Numbered from the stretch's first letter, positions 8,125 through 16,817 are shown. The stretch is 64,000 nt of DNA from Mycolicibacterium septicum DSM 44393 (GCF_000455325.1 NZ_HG322952.1:609800-673799); one strand, 5' to 3'. A program made the numbers and translations. Notes: generated by a model not told the origin, from the letters alone.

Positions 8125-9870
8125 ATGTCCGACCGGCCTGCTCCCACGGCGACCAACCCGTTGCGGAACATCTTCGTGATCAACAGCGTGCCGCGCCGGT
8201 GGCCGTTCGCGCTGCGCGCCGGAATCTGCATGGCCGTACCCGTTCTGGTGGGTTGGCTGGCCGGCGACACCACGGCCGGATTGATCGCCACCATCGGCGG
8301 ATTCACCTCGCTGTACGGCAGCGGCCGCCCGTACCTGAATCGCGGCGCGTACCTCGGCGTGGTCGCAGTGTGCTTCGCCGTCGCGGTGGCCCTCGGCGAC
8401 TGGGCGTCGTCGGCGCCGTGGCTGGGCGTGCTGACCGTGACGATGATCGCCGCGGTGGCCACCCTGGTCTGCCATGCCCTGAGCGTCGGGCCGCCCGGCG
8501 CCTACATGGTGGTACTGGCCTGCGCGGCCGGCACCGGAACGCCGGCGACACTGCACCTCAGCCCGGTCCATCACGCCGTGCTGGTCCTCGCCGGTGGCGC
8601 GTTCGCCTGGCTGGTGCACATGTCCGGCGCGCTGTTCCGGCCCCGCGGTCCGGAGAAGGCGGCGGTGGCCGCGGCTGCCGCCGCCGTCGCGGCCTACATC
8701 GAGGCCCCCTCGGCGGACACCCGACACCGTGCGGCGCTGCTGTTGCACACCGCGTGGGTCAACCTGGTCACCTATCAACCGGTACAACCCAAACCGGACC
8801 AGACGCTGTACCGGCTGCGGGTCGTCAACCGCCGACTGCACGTGCTGTTCGCCGAAGCCATGCGGGCCGCCGAAGCCGGTGAGCCGCTGACCTATGACGG
8901 CGCGGCACTGGCCCGTCACCTGGCCACCATTCCCGCCGACGCGATCACCGATGAGCATGGCGCCGAAGGAGTTCCACTCGGCAGGCCCAGCATCGTGCAA
9001 CTGCTGCGCCGGGCGCTGACGCCGGGCTCGGTGTCACTGCAACTGACGGTGCGAGTCGCCATCGCGGTCGCGATCTCGGGCGTGATCGCCGTGCTGATCT
9101 CGCAGGCCCTGACGATGACCCACGCGTACTGGGCGATGGCCGCCGCGGTGCTGATGCTGCATCAGGGATTCGACTGGCAGCGCACGGTGGCCCGCGGCGT
9201 CGAACGGACGCTGGGCACCTGGCTCGGGCTCGGCGTGGCCGGTGCGATCCTGGCGCTGCACCCGCAGGGCGTGTGGCTGGCCCTGGTGATCGGGGCGCTG
9301 CAATTCGTCATCGAGATGTACGTGGTGCGCAACTACACGCTGGCCGTCGTATTCATCACGCCCGCCGCACTCACCATCGCCTCCGGCGGCCAACCCGTCG
9401 ACAACCTCGGTGAACTGCTGCTCACCCGCGGCAGCGACACCCTGATCGGCTGCGCGGTGGCCCTGGCCGTCTACTGGGCGACCCAGCGTCTGCGCCACCC
9501 GACCGGCCTGCGCACCGCGATCGCCGCAACGCTCGATGCGATCACCAACACCCTGCCCCACCTGGCCGCGGACGACGCCACCTCCCCGGCCGCCCGCACC
9601 AATCGTCGCGATCTGCAGTTGCGGGCCATGGAATTGCTGCCGGCCTACGACGGGAGCGTCGGCGGATCGGCCACGCAACGCGTTGGGGCCGAACGTATGT
9701 GGCCGACGGTGGTGGCCACCGAACAACTCGCGTACCGCACGCTGGCGGCATGCTGGGGCGCCGAGCGTGACGGTGATACCGACGCCGGCGCCGAGGCGGC
9801 CGCGGACACCGCGGCCGCGCTGGCCGAACAGGCGTCCGCGCTACGCGAGGGCCTTGACGAACGACAGTAG
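8125..9870 (+). CDS. FUSC-family membrane transporter
   Basis: An integral membrane protein of about 581 residues from the ATG at 8125 (MSDRPAPTA). The longer frame would overlap the divergent glycosylase start. It has two blocks of closely packed hydrophobic helices, at about residues 30-160 and 335-460, each followed by a hydrophilic stretch. This two-half layout is typical of FUSC/aromatic-acid-exporter proteins, which export organic acids or xenobiotics. The C-terminus carries an Ala/Asp/Glu-rich helix. It is divergent from the glycosylase. Its last 30 bp overlap the convergent holin-fold gene. Confidence 0.85.
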   Translation: MSDRPAPTATNPLRNIFVINSVPRRWPFALRAGICMAVPVLVGWLAGDTTAGLIATIGGFTSLYGSGRPYLNRGAYLGVVAVCFAVAVALGDWASSAPWLGVLTVTMIAAVATLVCHALSVGPPGAYMVVLACAAGTGTPATLHLSPVHHAVLVLAGGAFAWLVHMSGALFRPRGPEKAAVAAAAAAVAAYIEAPSADTRHRAALLLHTAWVNLVTYQPVQPKPDQTLYRLRVVNRRLHVLFAEAMRAAEAGEPLTYDGAALARHLATIPADAITDEHGAEGVPLGRPSIVQLLRRALTPGSVSLQLTVRVAIAVAISGVIAVLISQALTMTHAYWAMAAAVLMLHQGFDWQRTVARGVERTLGTWLGLGVAGAILALHPQGVWLALVIGALQFVIEMYVVRNYTLAVVFITPAALTIASGGQPVDNLGELLLTRGSDTLIGCAVALAVYWATQRLRHPTGLRTAIAATLDAITNTLPHLAADDATSPAARTNRRDLQLRAMELLPAYDGSVGGSATQRVGAERMWPTVVATEQLAYRTLAACWGAERDGDTDAGAEAAADTAAALAEQASALREGLDERQ

Positions 9871-10224
9871 CCAGCTCACCAGCGACAGCACGATGGCCGC
9901 CCAGATGGCGGTCCACCAGAACTGGTCGATGTGCAGGCCCCAGTGGGTGGTGTGGTCGGTGATCCACGACGTGATCCACAGCATCAGCGCGTTGATCACG
10001 ATGTGGATCAGGCCGAGCGTGAGGATGTACAGCGGGATCGACAGGATCTGAACGATCGGCTTGATGAACGCGTTGACCAGACCGAAGATCACCGCGACGA
10101 CGAAGATGATGCCGACCCTGGCGATGGTCGTGTCACCACCGATGAAGTAGATCCCCGGCACGATGAGAGTGACCACCCAGAGCGCGAATCCGGTTATCGC
10201 CGCGCGCAGCACAAATGAGCCCAT
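9841..10224 (-). CDS. Phage-holin-family-4 superfamily membrane protein
   Basis: A 127-residue protein with four hydrophobic helices and almost no soluble part. It carries the motif GLVNAFIKPIV followed by LTLGLIHIVINALMLW, typical of the 'phage holin family 4' proteins common in bacterial chromosomes. Despite the name these are normally housekeeping membrane proteins, and nothing phage-like surrounds it. It lies 6 bp beyond the end of cobF on the same strand and overlaps the end of the FUSC gene by 30 bp in convergent orientation. Confidence 0.85.
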   Translation of the reverse strand: MGSFVLRAAITGFALWVVTLIVPGIYFIGGDTTIARVGIIFVVAVIFGLVNAFIKPIVQILSIPLYILTLGLIHIVINALMLWITSWITDHTTHWGLHIDQFWWTAIWAAIVLSLVSWLLSFVKALA

Positions 10225-10230
10225 GGCGGT

Positions 10231-10989
10231 CTAGTCTGCCGAGCGCAGCAGGTATGTGTCCATGATCCAGCCGTGGCGCGTTCTCGCTTCGGCCCGCGCG
10301 GCAACGATTTCGTCGCCGATCTCACCGACTGTGCCCGCGTAGAGCAGCTCGTCGGGCGTGCCCAGGTAGGCGCCCCACCAGATCCGGGTCTGCGGCGGGC
10401 ACTGCTGGAATGAGCAGTCGGCGTCGAGCATCACCACGGCGCTTCCGGTCAGCCCGTGCTCGCGCAACTGGCGCCCGGTGGTGATCAGCACCGGTTCGCC
10501 GACGTCGTTGAGCGGGATGCGATGCCGTGCCGTCAGGACCTGGATCGCTGTGATGCCGGGGATGACGTCGTACTCGAAGTCGACGTGCTCGCCCACTTTG
10601 TCCAGGATCCGCAGGGTGCTGTCGTACAGCGACGGATCTCCCCAGGCCAGAAAGGCCCCGACGCCGTCAGGGCCGAGTTCGGTCTCGATGGCCGCCGCCC
10701 AGATCCGGGCCCGTTCGGCGTGCCAGTCCGCGACCACCTGGCGGTAGCCGGGTGCGTCGCCGGCCGCGGCGCGCGGCGGGTCGACCAATTCGACGAAGCG
10801 GTAGCGGGGCTCGGTGATGAAGCGATCGCAGATCAGCTTGCGCACCGCGACCAGATCGTCTGCCGCGCCGCGACGAGGACCCTTGTCCATCGCGAAGAAC
10901 ACCTGCGTGTCGTTCAGCGCGGAAACAGCCTGGGCCGTGACGAAGTCCGGATCACCGGCCCCGATCCCGATGACATGGATGCGACGCAC
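10231..10989 (-). CDS. cobF: Precorrin-6A synthase (deacetylating)
   Basis: A 252-residue member of the SAM-dependent precorrin methyltransferases. It has the N-terminal GIGAGDPDFVT phosphate/SAM loop, the central AWGDPSLYDS motif and the VIPGITAIQ segment. CobF methylates C-1 of the corrin ring and releases the C-20 two-carbon unit as acetate in the aerobic cobalamin pathway. The FVTAQAV and tryptophan-containing IWWGAYLG segments fit CobF better than CobI or CobJ. No other cob gene is in this window, so the gene stands alone, which I recall is also its situation in other mycobacteria. Confidence 0.9.
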   Translation of the reverse strand: MRRIHVIGIGAGDPDFVTAQAVSALNDTQVFFAMDKGPRRGAADDLVAVRKLICDRFITEPRYRFVELVDPPRAAAGDAPGYRQVVADWHAERARIWAAAIETELGPDGVGAFLAWGDPSLYDSTLRILDKVGEHVDFEYDVIPGITAIQVLTARHRIPLNDVGEPVLITTGRQLREHGLTGSAVVMLDADCSFQQCPPQTRIWWGAYLGTPDELLYAGTVGEIGDEIVAARAEARTRHGWIMDTYLLRSAD

Positions 10990-11045
10990 CGTCGAAGGTT
11001 AACCGAACCGAAACCAGGTACCCCAAGTATCCGGTACCCGGGGTA

Positions 11046-11075
11046 TTGACATCGCGCAATGTCAGTACTTAACGT
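11046..11075 (+). promoter_or_regulatory. Predicted promoter with embedded inverted repeat, upstream of the diiron oxygenase
   Basis: TTGACA at 11046-11051 and TAACGT at 11070-11075 are 18 bp apart and form a plausible SigA promoter. The inverted repeat TGACAT-N6-ATGTCA (11047-11064) overlaps the -35 element and spacer, a usual position for a repressor operator. Just upstream, 11035-11045 reads TACCC-G-GGGTA. No cognate regulator is adjacent. Confidence 0.4.
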
Positions 11076-11113
11076 CGGAGTGAGGGGGACCACAAACGAA
11101 GGGAACGTCAACG

Positions 11114-12394
11114 GTGACAACTTCGGTCAGACCCGGCGGAGGCTCGACCAACGCGGGGCGGCGGGACGCGTTTTCCGAACGCCTGCTCAAGGGTTCGGTT
11201 CGCAAGTCCTACGCACCAGTGGTCGACATCGACTGGCACGCGCCGCTGGATCCGGACAAGTTCTTCCTTCCGCCGAAGATCGTGTCGCTGTACGGAACCC
11301 CGTTGTGGGACAGCATGTCCCGCGAGGAGCAGATCGAGCTGTCGCGCCAGGAGCTGGCCAACACCCTCTCGGCGGGCATCTGGTTCGAGAACATCCTCAA
11401 CCAGGCGCTGCTGCGCAAGATGATGCACCAGGACCCCACCGCGAATTCCACGCACTACGAACTCACCGAACTCGGCGACGAGACCCGCCACATGGTGATG
11501 TTCGGGAAGGCCATCGACAAGATCGGCGCCAAGCCGGTGCGGCCGCGGCTGTACCAGCGCATGATCATCAACTCGTTGCCGTTCTTCTTCCGCGGCTCGG
11601 TGCTGTGGGTGGCCGCGTTGGTCGGCGAGGAGATCTTCGATTCGCTGCAGCGGCAGATGATGGACGATCCCGAGTTGCAGCCGATGGTGCAGCGCCTCAT
11701 GCGCATTCACGTCACCGAGGAGGCCCGCCACATCCAGTTCGCCCGTGACGGCCTGCGCCAGCGCACTCCGTCGATGCGCTGGTACAAGCGGGTGTGGGTG
11801 GCCAACCTCAACGGTGTCGGCGGGTTCTTCTTCCGCTACCTGTTCTCCAACAAGATCCAGTACGCGCGCGTCGGCCTGGATGCCCGCGCCGCGCGCCGGA
11901 TCGCCCGGGCCAGCGCCCACCGCCGCGAGGTACAGATCTCCGGATTCGCCCCGTTGGCCGCCTTCCTCGAAGAGGTCGGCCTGATGGGCCGGATCGCGCG
12001 CCGCATGTGGCGCCGCTCCGGTTTCCTGCCGGCCAAGACCCCATTGCGCCTCACCGCGGCGGCCGATTCCACCCCGGGTACCGATGCCGGCATCACCGAA
12101 GAGGTGTACGACGGCTTCGCCGTTCTCGACACCGGTGACGGCGACCGCCGGGTCCACGTGCGGCTGGCCGGTCACCTGGATCCGATCGACGGCAAGTACC
12201 ACTGGCGCGGAACCATTCTCGACGCGCCGAGCACCATCGCGGCCGGGCCGGTGCGGCTGAGCATCGGCACCCGCACCGTCGACGCCCGCATCAACGAACG
12301 CACCTCACAAGGCACATACTCGGTCTCCGGGATCGGTGAACCGCCCTTCGAGTTGGACTCCGCCGACGCGCCCGAGGTCAGCGCCGCCGGGTAA
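11114..12394 (+). CDS. AurF-type diiron oxygenase with C-terminal DUF4873 domain
   Basis: A protein of 426 residues starting at a GTG preceded by GAAGGGAA. Residues about 25-300 form a four-helix diiron oxygenase of the AurF/CmlI family. Metal ligands are visible as ExxH-type repeats: ELGDETRH, GEEIFD and HVTEEARHIQFA. The C-terminal part, about 315-410, begins EEVYDGFAVLD and matches the DUF4873 domain that accompanies AurF proteins in mycobacteria. The family oxidises amines or hydroxylates substrates using O2; the substrate here is unknown. It is divergent from cobF, and its end overlaps the convergent MFS gene by 17 bp. Confidence 0.85.
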   Translation: MTTSVRPGGGSTNAGRRDAFSERLLKGSVRKSYAPVVDIDWHAPLDPDKFFLPPKIVSLYGTPLWDSMSREEQIELSRQELANTLSAGIWFENILNQALLRKMMHQDPTANSTHYELTELGDETRHMVMFGKAIDKIGAKPVRPRLYQRMIINSLPFFFRGSVLWVAALVGEEIFDSLQRQMMDDPELQPMVQRLMRIHVTEEARHIQFARDGLRQRTPSMRWYKRVWVANLNGVGGFFFRYLFSNKIQYARVGLDARAARRIARASAHRREVQISGFAPLAAFLEEVGLMGRIARRMWRRSGFLPAKTPLRLTAAADSTPGTDAGITEEVYDGFAVLDTGDGDRRVHVRLAGHLDPIDGKYHWRGTILDAPSTIAAGPVRLSIGTRTVDARINERTSQGTYSVSGIGEPPFELDSADAPEVSAAG

Positions 12395-13553
12395 CCAGCG
12401 AGCGGCCGAGCAACCCGGCCGCGAAGACCGCCCCACCGATCCCGGAGATCAACAGCGGAAGTTGGCCGGGCTGACCTGGAACAGCAGTCCAGAGCAGCCC
12501 GGCCCATATCCCGGCGCCCAGCACGGCGAATCCACTGAGCCCCTGGAAGACTCCCTGCGCACTGCCTTGCAGGTCGGAACCGACCAGTGACGACAGCCAG
12601 GCCTTGCTGACCCCATCGGTGCAACCCGTGAACAGGCCGTAGGACCCGATCAGCAGCCAGGAGAGCAGCGGATCGGTGGTCAGCCCCAGCCCCGCGTAGC
12701 CGATCGCGAAGAACACCAGGCCGATACCGAACACCGGCAGCCGGCCGATCCGATCGGCCAGCAACCCGGCCGGGAAGCTGGAGATCGCGTACACCGCGTT
12801 GTAGGTGACGTAGGCCAGGATCACCTCGACGACCGAGAACCCGATCTCGTTGAGCCGCAACAACAACAGTGCATCGGGGAAATTCACCAAGCCGAATGCC
12901 ACCAGCACGGCCGTCACCCGCCAGTACCGCCCGGGCAGGTCGCGCACCCGGGCGAACACCGGCTGACGCTCTGTGACCGGCCGGGTACGGCGCTGCTCGG
13001 CAACCAGGAACACCAACGCGACGCTGAGCACCGCGGGCACCACCGCAATCCACAACAGCGGCGCGATCTGATGGTCGAGCAGTTCATAGCCGGCCAAACC
13101 CAGCAACGGGCCGACGACCGCACCCAAAGTGTCCATGGCACGGTGGAATCCGAAGACCCGGCCGCGGGCGACCTCATCGACGTCGGCGACCAGCAGGGCA
13201 TCGCGAGGCGCACCGCGGATGCCCTTGCCGAGCCGGTCGACCACGCGGCCCGCGAGCACGCCCGACCACGCCCCGGCGGCTGCGACCATGACCTTGCCCA
13301 GGGCCGCCATGCCGTAGCCCGTGGCGATCAAGGGTCGCTTGGAGAACCGGTCGCCCAGCGGGCCCGCGGCCAGCTTGGTCATCGCCGCCGCGCCCTCGGC
13401 GGCGCCCTCGACCGCGCCGACCACCGCGGGCGGCGCGCCCAGCACGGCGGTCAGATAGATCGGCAGCAGCGGATAGAGAAGTTCGCTCGCGGCGTCCTGC
13501 AAGAAGGACACCGCCGACAGCACCCGGACGTTGCGCGTCAGCCAGGTGGGCAT
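12378..13553 (-). CDS. MFS transporter
   Basis: A 391-residue protein with about twelve hydrophobic helices arranged as two sets of six. It carries the cytoplasmic-loop motif GPLGDRFSKRP after helix 2 and the equivalent ADRIGRLPVFG in the second half. The substrate is unknown. Its start is 62 bp from that of the divergent LLM oxidoreductase, and the KstR-type operator lies between them. It may therefore be co-controlled and could move a steroid- or lipid-derived compound; that is inference from position only. Confidence 0.85.
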   Translation of the reverse strand: MPTWLTRNVRVLSAVSFLQDAASELLYPLLPIYLTAVLGAPPAVVGAVEGAAEGAAAMTKLAAGPLGDRFSKRPLIATGYGMAALGKVMVAAAGAWSGVLAGRVVDRLGKGIRGAPRDALLVADVDEVARGRVFGFHRAMDTLGAVVGPLLGLAGYELLDHQIAPLLWIAVVPAVLSVALVFLVAEQRRTRPVTERQPVFARVRDLPGRYWRVTAVLVAFGLVNFPDALLLLRLNEIGFSVVEVILAYVTYNAVYAISSFPAGLLADRIGRLPVFGIGLVFFAIGYAGLGLTTDPLLSWLLIGSYGLFTGCTDGVSKAWLSSLVGSDLQGSAQGVFQGLSGFAVLGAGIWAGLLWTAVPGQPGQLPLLISGIGGAVFAAGLLGRSLVTRRR

Positions 13554-13587
13554 GCGGTCATCATGCCTGCCCGATCAGCCACACAGA

Positions 13588-13605
13588 ACTAGAACACGTT
13601 CTAGT
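13588..13605. promoter_or_regulatory. KstR-type operator
   Basis: ACTAGAAC-AC-GTTCTAGT is a perfect inverted repeat with 8-bp arms. Its core (13590-13603) fits TnnAACnnGTTnnA, the consensus I recall for KstR, the TetR-family repressor of cholesterol catabolism in mycobacteria. It lies 10 bp upstream of the LLM oxidoreductase start and 35 bp upstream of the divergent MFS gene. Confidence 0.7.
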
Positions 13606-13614
13606 GTGTACGGC

Positions 13615-14478
13615 ATGCGGTTCACCTATGCCGAAGCCATGACCGATCCCACCTACTACATCCCGCTGGCCCAGGCGGCCGAAGCGGCCGGCTACCACGC
13701 CATGACGATCGCCGACAGCGTCGCCTACCCCTTCGAGTCCGACTCGAAGTACCCCTACACCCCTGACGGCAACCGTGAGTTCCTGGACGGCAAGGCATTC
13801 GTCGAGGCCTTCGTGATGGCCTCGGCCCTGTGCGCGGTCACCACCACGCTCCACTTCAACTTCTTCGTGCTCAAGCTGCCGATCCGGCCGCCCGCCCTGG
13901 TGGCCAAGCAGGTCGGCTCGCTCAACGCGCTCTTCGACAACCGGCTGGGGCTCGGGGTCGGCACCAGCCCGTGGCCGGAGGACTACGAGTTGATGGGTGT
14001 GCCGTTCGCGCGGCGCGGCAAACGGATGGACGAGTGCATCGACATCATCCGCGGCCTGACCAGCGGTGACTACTTCGAATACCACGGCGAGTTCTACGAC
14101 GTCCCCAAGACCAAGATGACCCCGGCACCGTCGAAGCCGGTCTCGATCCTCGTCGGCGGGCATGCCGAAGCGGCGCTGCGCCGCGCGGCCCGCAACGACG
14201 GGTGGATGCACGGCGGCGGCACCGACGACCTCGATGTCCTCCTCAAACGGCTCAACGAGATCCGGGCTGAAGAGGGCCAGACCGGGCCGTTTGAGATCCA
14301 CGTGATCTCGGCCGACGCCTACACCCCGGACGGCATCAAACGACTCGAGGACAAGGGCGTCACCGATGTGATCGTGGGCTTCCGCCTGCCCTACATCAAG
14401 GGCGACGACCCCGAGCCGCTGGACAGCAAGATCCGCCACCTGGAGAAGTTCGCCGAGAACGTCATCGCCAAGGTCTAG
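13615..14478 (+). CDS. LLM-class (F420-type) oxidoreductase
   Basis: The start is placed at the ATG at 13615 (MRFTYAEAMTDP), because longer readings run through the operator and lack homology. The resulting 287 residues form a luciferase-like TIM barrel. It includes the NRLGLGVGTSPWPEDYELMGVP region typical of this class and a CIDIIRGLTSGD helix. Such enzymes use F420 or FMN for hydride transfer to an unknown substrate. The KstR-type site directly upstream suggests a role linked to steroid degradation, which is inference. A strong hairpin follows the gene at 14500-14536. Confidence 0.88.
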   Translation: MRFTYAEAMTDPTYYIPLAQAAEAAGYHAMTIADSVAYPFESDSKYPYTPDGNREFLDGKAFVEAFVMASALCAVTTTLHFNFFVLKLPIRPPALVAKQVGSLNALFDNRLGLGVGTSPWPEDYELMGVPFARRGKRMDECIDIIRGLTSGDYFEYHGEFYDVPKTKMTPAPSKPVSILVGGHAEAALRRAARNDGWMHGGGTDDLDVLLKRLNEIRAEEGQTGPFEIHVISADAYTPDGIKRLEDKGVTDVIVGFRLPYIKGDDPEPLDSKIRHLEKFAENVIAKV

Positions 14479-14499
14479 GTCTCCTGCGCCGATTTCTAC

Positions 14500-14536
14500 G
14501 CCTGGGTCGTGCCCGGCGCCATCCGACGACCCAGGC
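14500..14536 (+). terminator. Hairpin after the LLM gene, probable terminator
   Basis: GCCTGGGTCGT pairs perfectly with ACGACCCAGGC across a 15-base loop, 21 bp past the stop codon. No T-tract follows. Such hairpins are commonly taken as terminators in mycobacteria. Confidence 0.55.
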
Positions 14537-14663
14537 ATGGAAAACGGCGATCCCGAAATACGGTTTGAGGGAACACGCCGCACCCCGTTAGCGTTGCACC
14601 CGCCGTTCTCGCCAATGCCGTCCGAGAGCTCCAATTCGCGAACCCTCGGAAAGCTTGCTTCAC

Positions 14664-15878
14664 ATGACGACCTCGATCGAACGACCGCGCGCCGTTGTAG
14701 CGCCCGATCCCACGGTGCGCTCCCTCGCGGTGTTCGCCCTGGCCCTCGGTGGCTTCGGTATCGGCACCACCGAATTCGTCGCGATGGGGCTGCTGCCCGA
14801 CATCGCGACGGGCTTCGGCATCAGCGAGCCCACCGCGGGTCACGTCATCTCCGCCTACGCGCTGGGCGTCGTGATCGGCGCGCCCGTCATCGCCGCGCTC
14901 ACCGCGCGCTGGCCCCGCAAGGCCCTGCTGCTCACGCTGATGGCGGTCTTCACCCTCGGCAACGTGGCCAGCATGCTGGCACCGACCTACCCGACCCTGG
15001 TCATCGCCCGGTTCGTCGCCGGCCTGCCGCACGGCGCGTTCTTCGGGATCGCCGCGCTGGCCGCTGCCCATCTGATGGGTCCGCAGAACCGGGCCAAGGC
15101 GGTGGCCTATGTGCTGTGCGGCCTGACCGTCGCGACCGTGCTGGGCGTTCCGGTGGCCTCCTGGCTCGGTCAGGCCTTCGGTTGGCGGAGCGCGTTCGGT
15201 CTGGTGGTTGGCGTCGGCCTGATCACGTTGGCCGCCCAGTGGCGGTGGCTGCCCAAGCAGCTGCGGTCCATGCACGTCACCAGCCCGCTGACGGAACTCG
15301 GTGCGCTGCGCCGACCTCAGGTGTGGCTGGCGGTGCTGGTCGGCATGATCGGCTTCGGCGGCATGTTCGCGGTGTACACCTACATCAGCACCACGATGAC
15401 CGATGTGACCGGCCTGCCCCGGTCGATGGTTCCCGTCGCGCTCATGGTGTTCGGCCTCGGCATGGTGAGCGGCAACCTGATCGGCGGCCGGTTGGCGGAC
15501 ACCTCGGTGATCCGTGCGCTGTACCTGTCCCTTGGGTCGCTGGCGGTGCTGCTGGCCGCGTTCTCGCTGGGGTCGCACAACCCGTGGACCGCGCTGCCGC
15601 TGCTGTTCGGCATCGGCGTGGCCGGCTCGGCCGTCGGCCCGGCGTTGCAGACCCGGCTGATGGATGTCGCCCACGATGCGCAGACCCTGGCCGCCGCGCT
15701 CAACCACTCCGCCCTCAACATCGGCAATGCCACGGGCGCCTGGGTGGGCGGCCTGGTGATCGCGGCCGGTCTCGGCTACACCGCGCCTGCCGCGGCCGGC
15801 GCCGTGCTGGCCGTCGGCGGGCTGCTGGTCTTCACCGTGTCGGTGGCCTTAGAACGACGGACCGCCATCCGGCGATGA
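14664..15878 (+). CDS. MFS transporter (AraJ/YdhP-like)
   Basis: About 404 residues from the ATG at 14664 (MTTSIERPRAV), with twelve predicted membrane helices. The first helix carries GIGTTEFVAMGLLPDIA, the pattern of the DHA1 AraJ/YdhP-like drug or sugar efflux group. A loop motif ALTARWPRKALL follows helix 2. The substrate cannot be deduced. The gene lies alone on the plus strand. Its last 30 bp overlap the convergent DUF5709 gene. Confidence 0.87.
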   Translation: MTTSIERPRAVVAPDPTVRSLAVFALALGGFGIGTTEFVAMGLLPDIATGFGISEPTAGHVISAYALGVVIGAPVIAALTARWPRKALLLTLMAVFTLGNVASMLAPTYPTLVIARFVAGLPHGAFFGIAALAAAHLMGPQNRAKAVAYVLCGLTVATVLGVPVASWLGQAFGWRSAFGLVVGVGLITLAAQWRWLPKQLRSMHVTSPLTELGALRRPQVWLAVLVGMIGFGGMFAVYTYISTTMTDVTGLPRSMVPVALMVFGLGMVSGNLIGGRLADTSVIRALYLSLGSLAVLLAAFSLGSHNPWTALPLLFGIGVAGSAVGPALQTRLMDVAHDAQTLAAALNHSALNIGNATGAWVGGLVIAAGLGYTAPAAAGAVLAVGGLLVFTVSVALERRTAIRR

Positions 15879-16253
15879 CGGCGGGATGATGTGGACTGCG
15901 GCTTCCTCCGCGGAGGCCGCACCACCGTCGATGCCGACGTCGGTCCCGAGCAGCTCCGCCTCTTCGTCCGCACCGAAGCCCGCATTGGGGGCCACCAACC
16001 GACCCGACCGCCGGTCTCCGACCTCGTCATCGCCGCCCTGCTCGTCGAGATAGTCGGGATCGTCGAGCTGCATCGCGGGGTCGGGTTCTTCCTCGGCCAG
16101 CAGCTCATCGAGGGTCTCGTGGTCACGCGGTTCCCGCCACCGGTCAGGCGGCGAGTAACCCTCGTCGAGCAGGTCGTCGACGCCCCGGTCGATGAGGGCA
16201 TCCTCCTGAGTCAACTGGTCGTCTTCATCGACGCTGTACCCGTCACTACTCAT
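15849..16253 (-). CDS. DUF5709-type acidic protein
   Basis: A 134-residue, strongly acidic protein beginning MSSDGYSVDEDDQLTQEDAL, followed by LDEGYSPPDRW. This order (an acidic start, then the GYSPPdRP-like motif and a later glycine-rich segment) is that of DUF5709 proteins of Actinobacteria. No catalytic motif or membrane segment is visible. It is cytosolic and of unknown function. It overlaps the MFS gene end by 30 bp in convergent orientation. Confidence 0.8.
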   Translation of the reverse strand: MSSDGYSVDEDDQLTQEDALIDRGVDDLLDEGYSPPDRWREPRDHETLDELLAEEEPDPAMQLDDPDYLDEQGGDDEVGDRRSGRLVAPNAGFGADEEAELLGTDVGIDGGAASAEEAAVHIIPPSSPDGGPSF

Positions 16254-16262
16254 CTTTCAACG

Positions 16263-16352
16263 ATGACACAGGTGCGTCTGGTGTGGGATCCCATGGACAG
16301 CTCCGATGCCGAGCGCAAGCCGCGCCTGCGGATCACCGTCGAGGAGAGCTGA
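16263..16352 (+). CDS. Possible 29-residue small protein
   Basis: An ATG at 16263 opens a 29-codon frame ending in TGA at 16352, encoding MTQVRLVWDPMDSS...RLRITVEES. Codon use is strongly GC3-biased like real genes here, and the peptide has alternating hydrophobic and charged residues suggesting a beta strand. There is no Shine-Dalgarno sequence, so it would have to be leaderless. It starts 9 bp from the divergent DUF5709 gene. It may be real or only upstream sequence of that gene. Confidence 0.3.
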   Translation: MTQVRLVWDPMDSSDAERKPRLRITVEES

Positions 16353-16486
16353 AACTGCTTCCTGAGAAATTCCGCATTTTCAGCTGAGAATTCTGGAATT
16401 TTCGAACCCGATTCCCAATTAAACGTTGTAGGCGGCAACCGGAAGTAGTGGGACTCCCGGTGCGGCCTGCAACGGAGGGTTGGGAA

Positions 16487-16780
16487 ATGAAGTCATATAC
16501 CATCGCCACATTAGCCGCGGGTGCGCTGGCCGCGGGAACATTCCTCGGGGGCGTCGCCGCCGCCGCCCCGACCGGGCAGTCAGCGGAACAAACCGTGAAA
16601 AGCCTTCAGACCAGCGGATATCACGTCATCGTGAATCGCACCGGAGCCGCACCACTGGCCAACTGCACCGTGCTCGGGGTGCGCCAGGGGCAGACGATCG
16701 CCACCAACGACTCCAGGGGCGGAAGTTCGATCAATACCACCGTCATTTCAAAGACGGCATATGTCGACGTCGCCTGCTGA
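16487..16780 (+). CDS. Small exported protein, family A
   Basis: The start is the ATG at 16487, preceded by GGAGG at 16474-16478, giving 97 residues. A signal peptide (MKSYTIATLAAGALAAG... to VAAAAP) is followed by a mature domain of about 70 residues. The features are a helix (SAEQTVKSLQTSGY), the strand YHVIVNR, a cysteine in LANCTVLGVRQG, and a closing VDVAC. Two further genes in the window, at 28420-28743 and 29521-29802, encode the same layout. The two conserved cysteines probably form a disulfide. Function is unknown. It is followed by two hairpins, the second a clear terminator. Confidence 0.85.
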   Translation: MKSYTIATLAAGALAAGTFLGGVAAAAPTGQSAEQTVKSLQTSGYHVIVNRTGAAPLANCTVLGVRQGQTIATNDSRGGSSINTTVISKTAYVDVAC

Positions 16781-16817
16781 GTTGGGAATAAAACAGGGCA
16801 TGCAATTGTTGGAGACG

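Noticed and set aside
9841..10224. Prophage holin
   Set aside because: The family name is misleading; no lysin, capsid or integrase gene surrounds it.
14496..15707. Long minus-strand frame antisense to the MFS gene
   Set aside because: No family resemblance and Arg/His/Gln-rich shadow composition.
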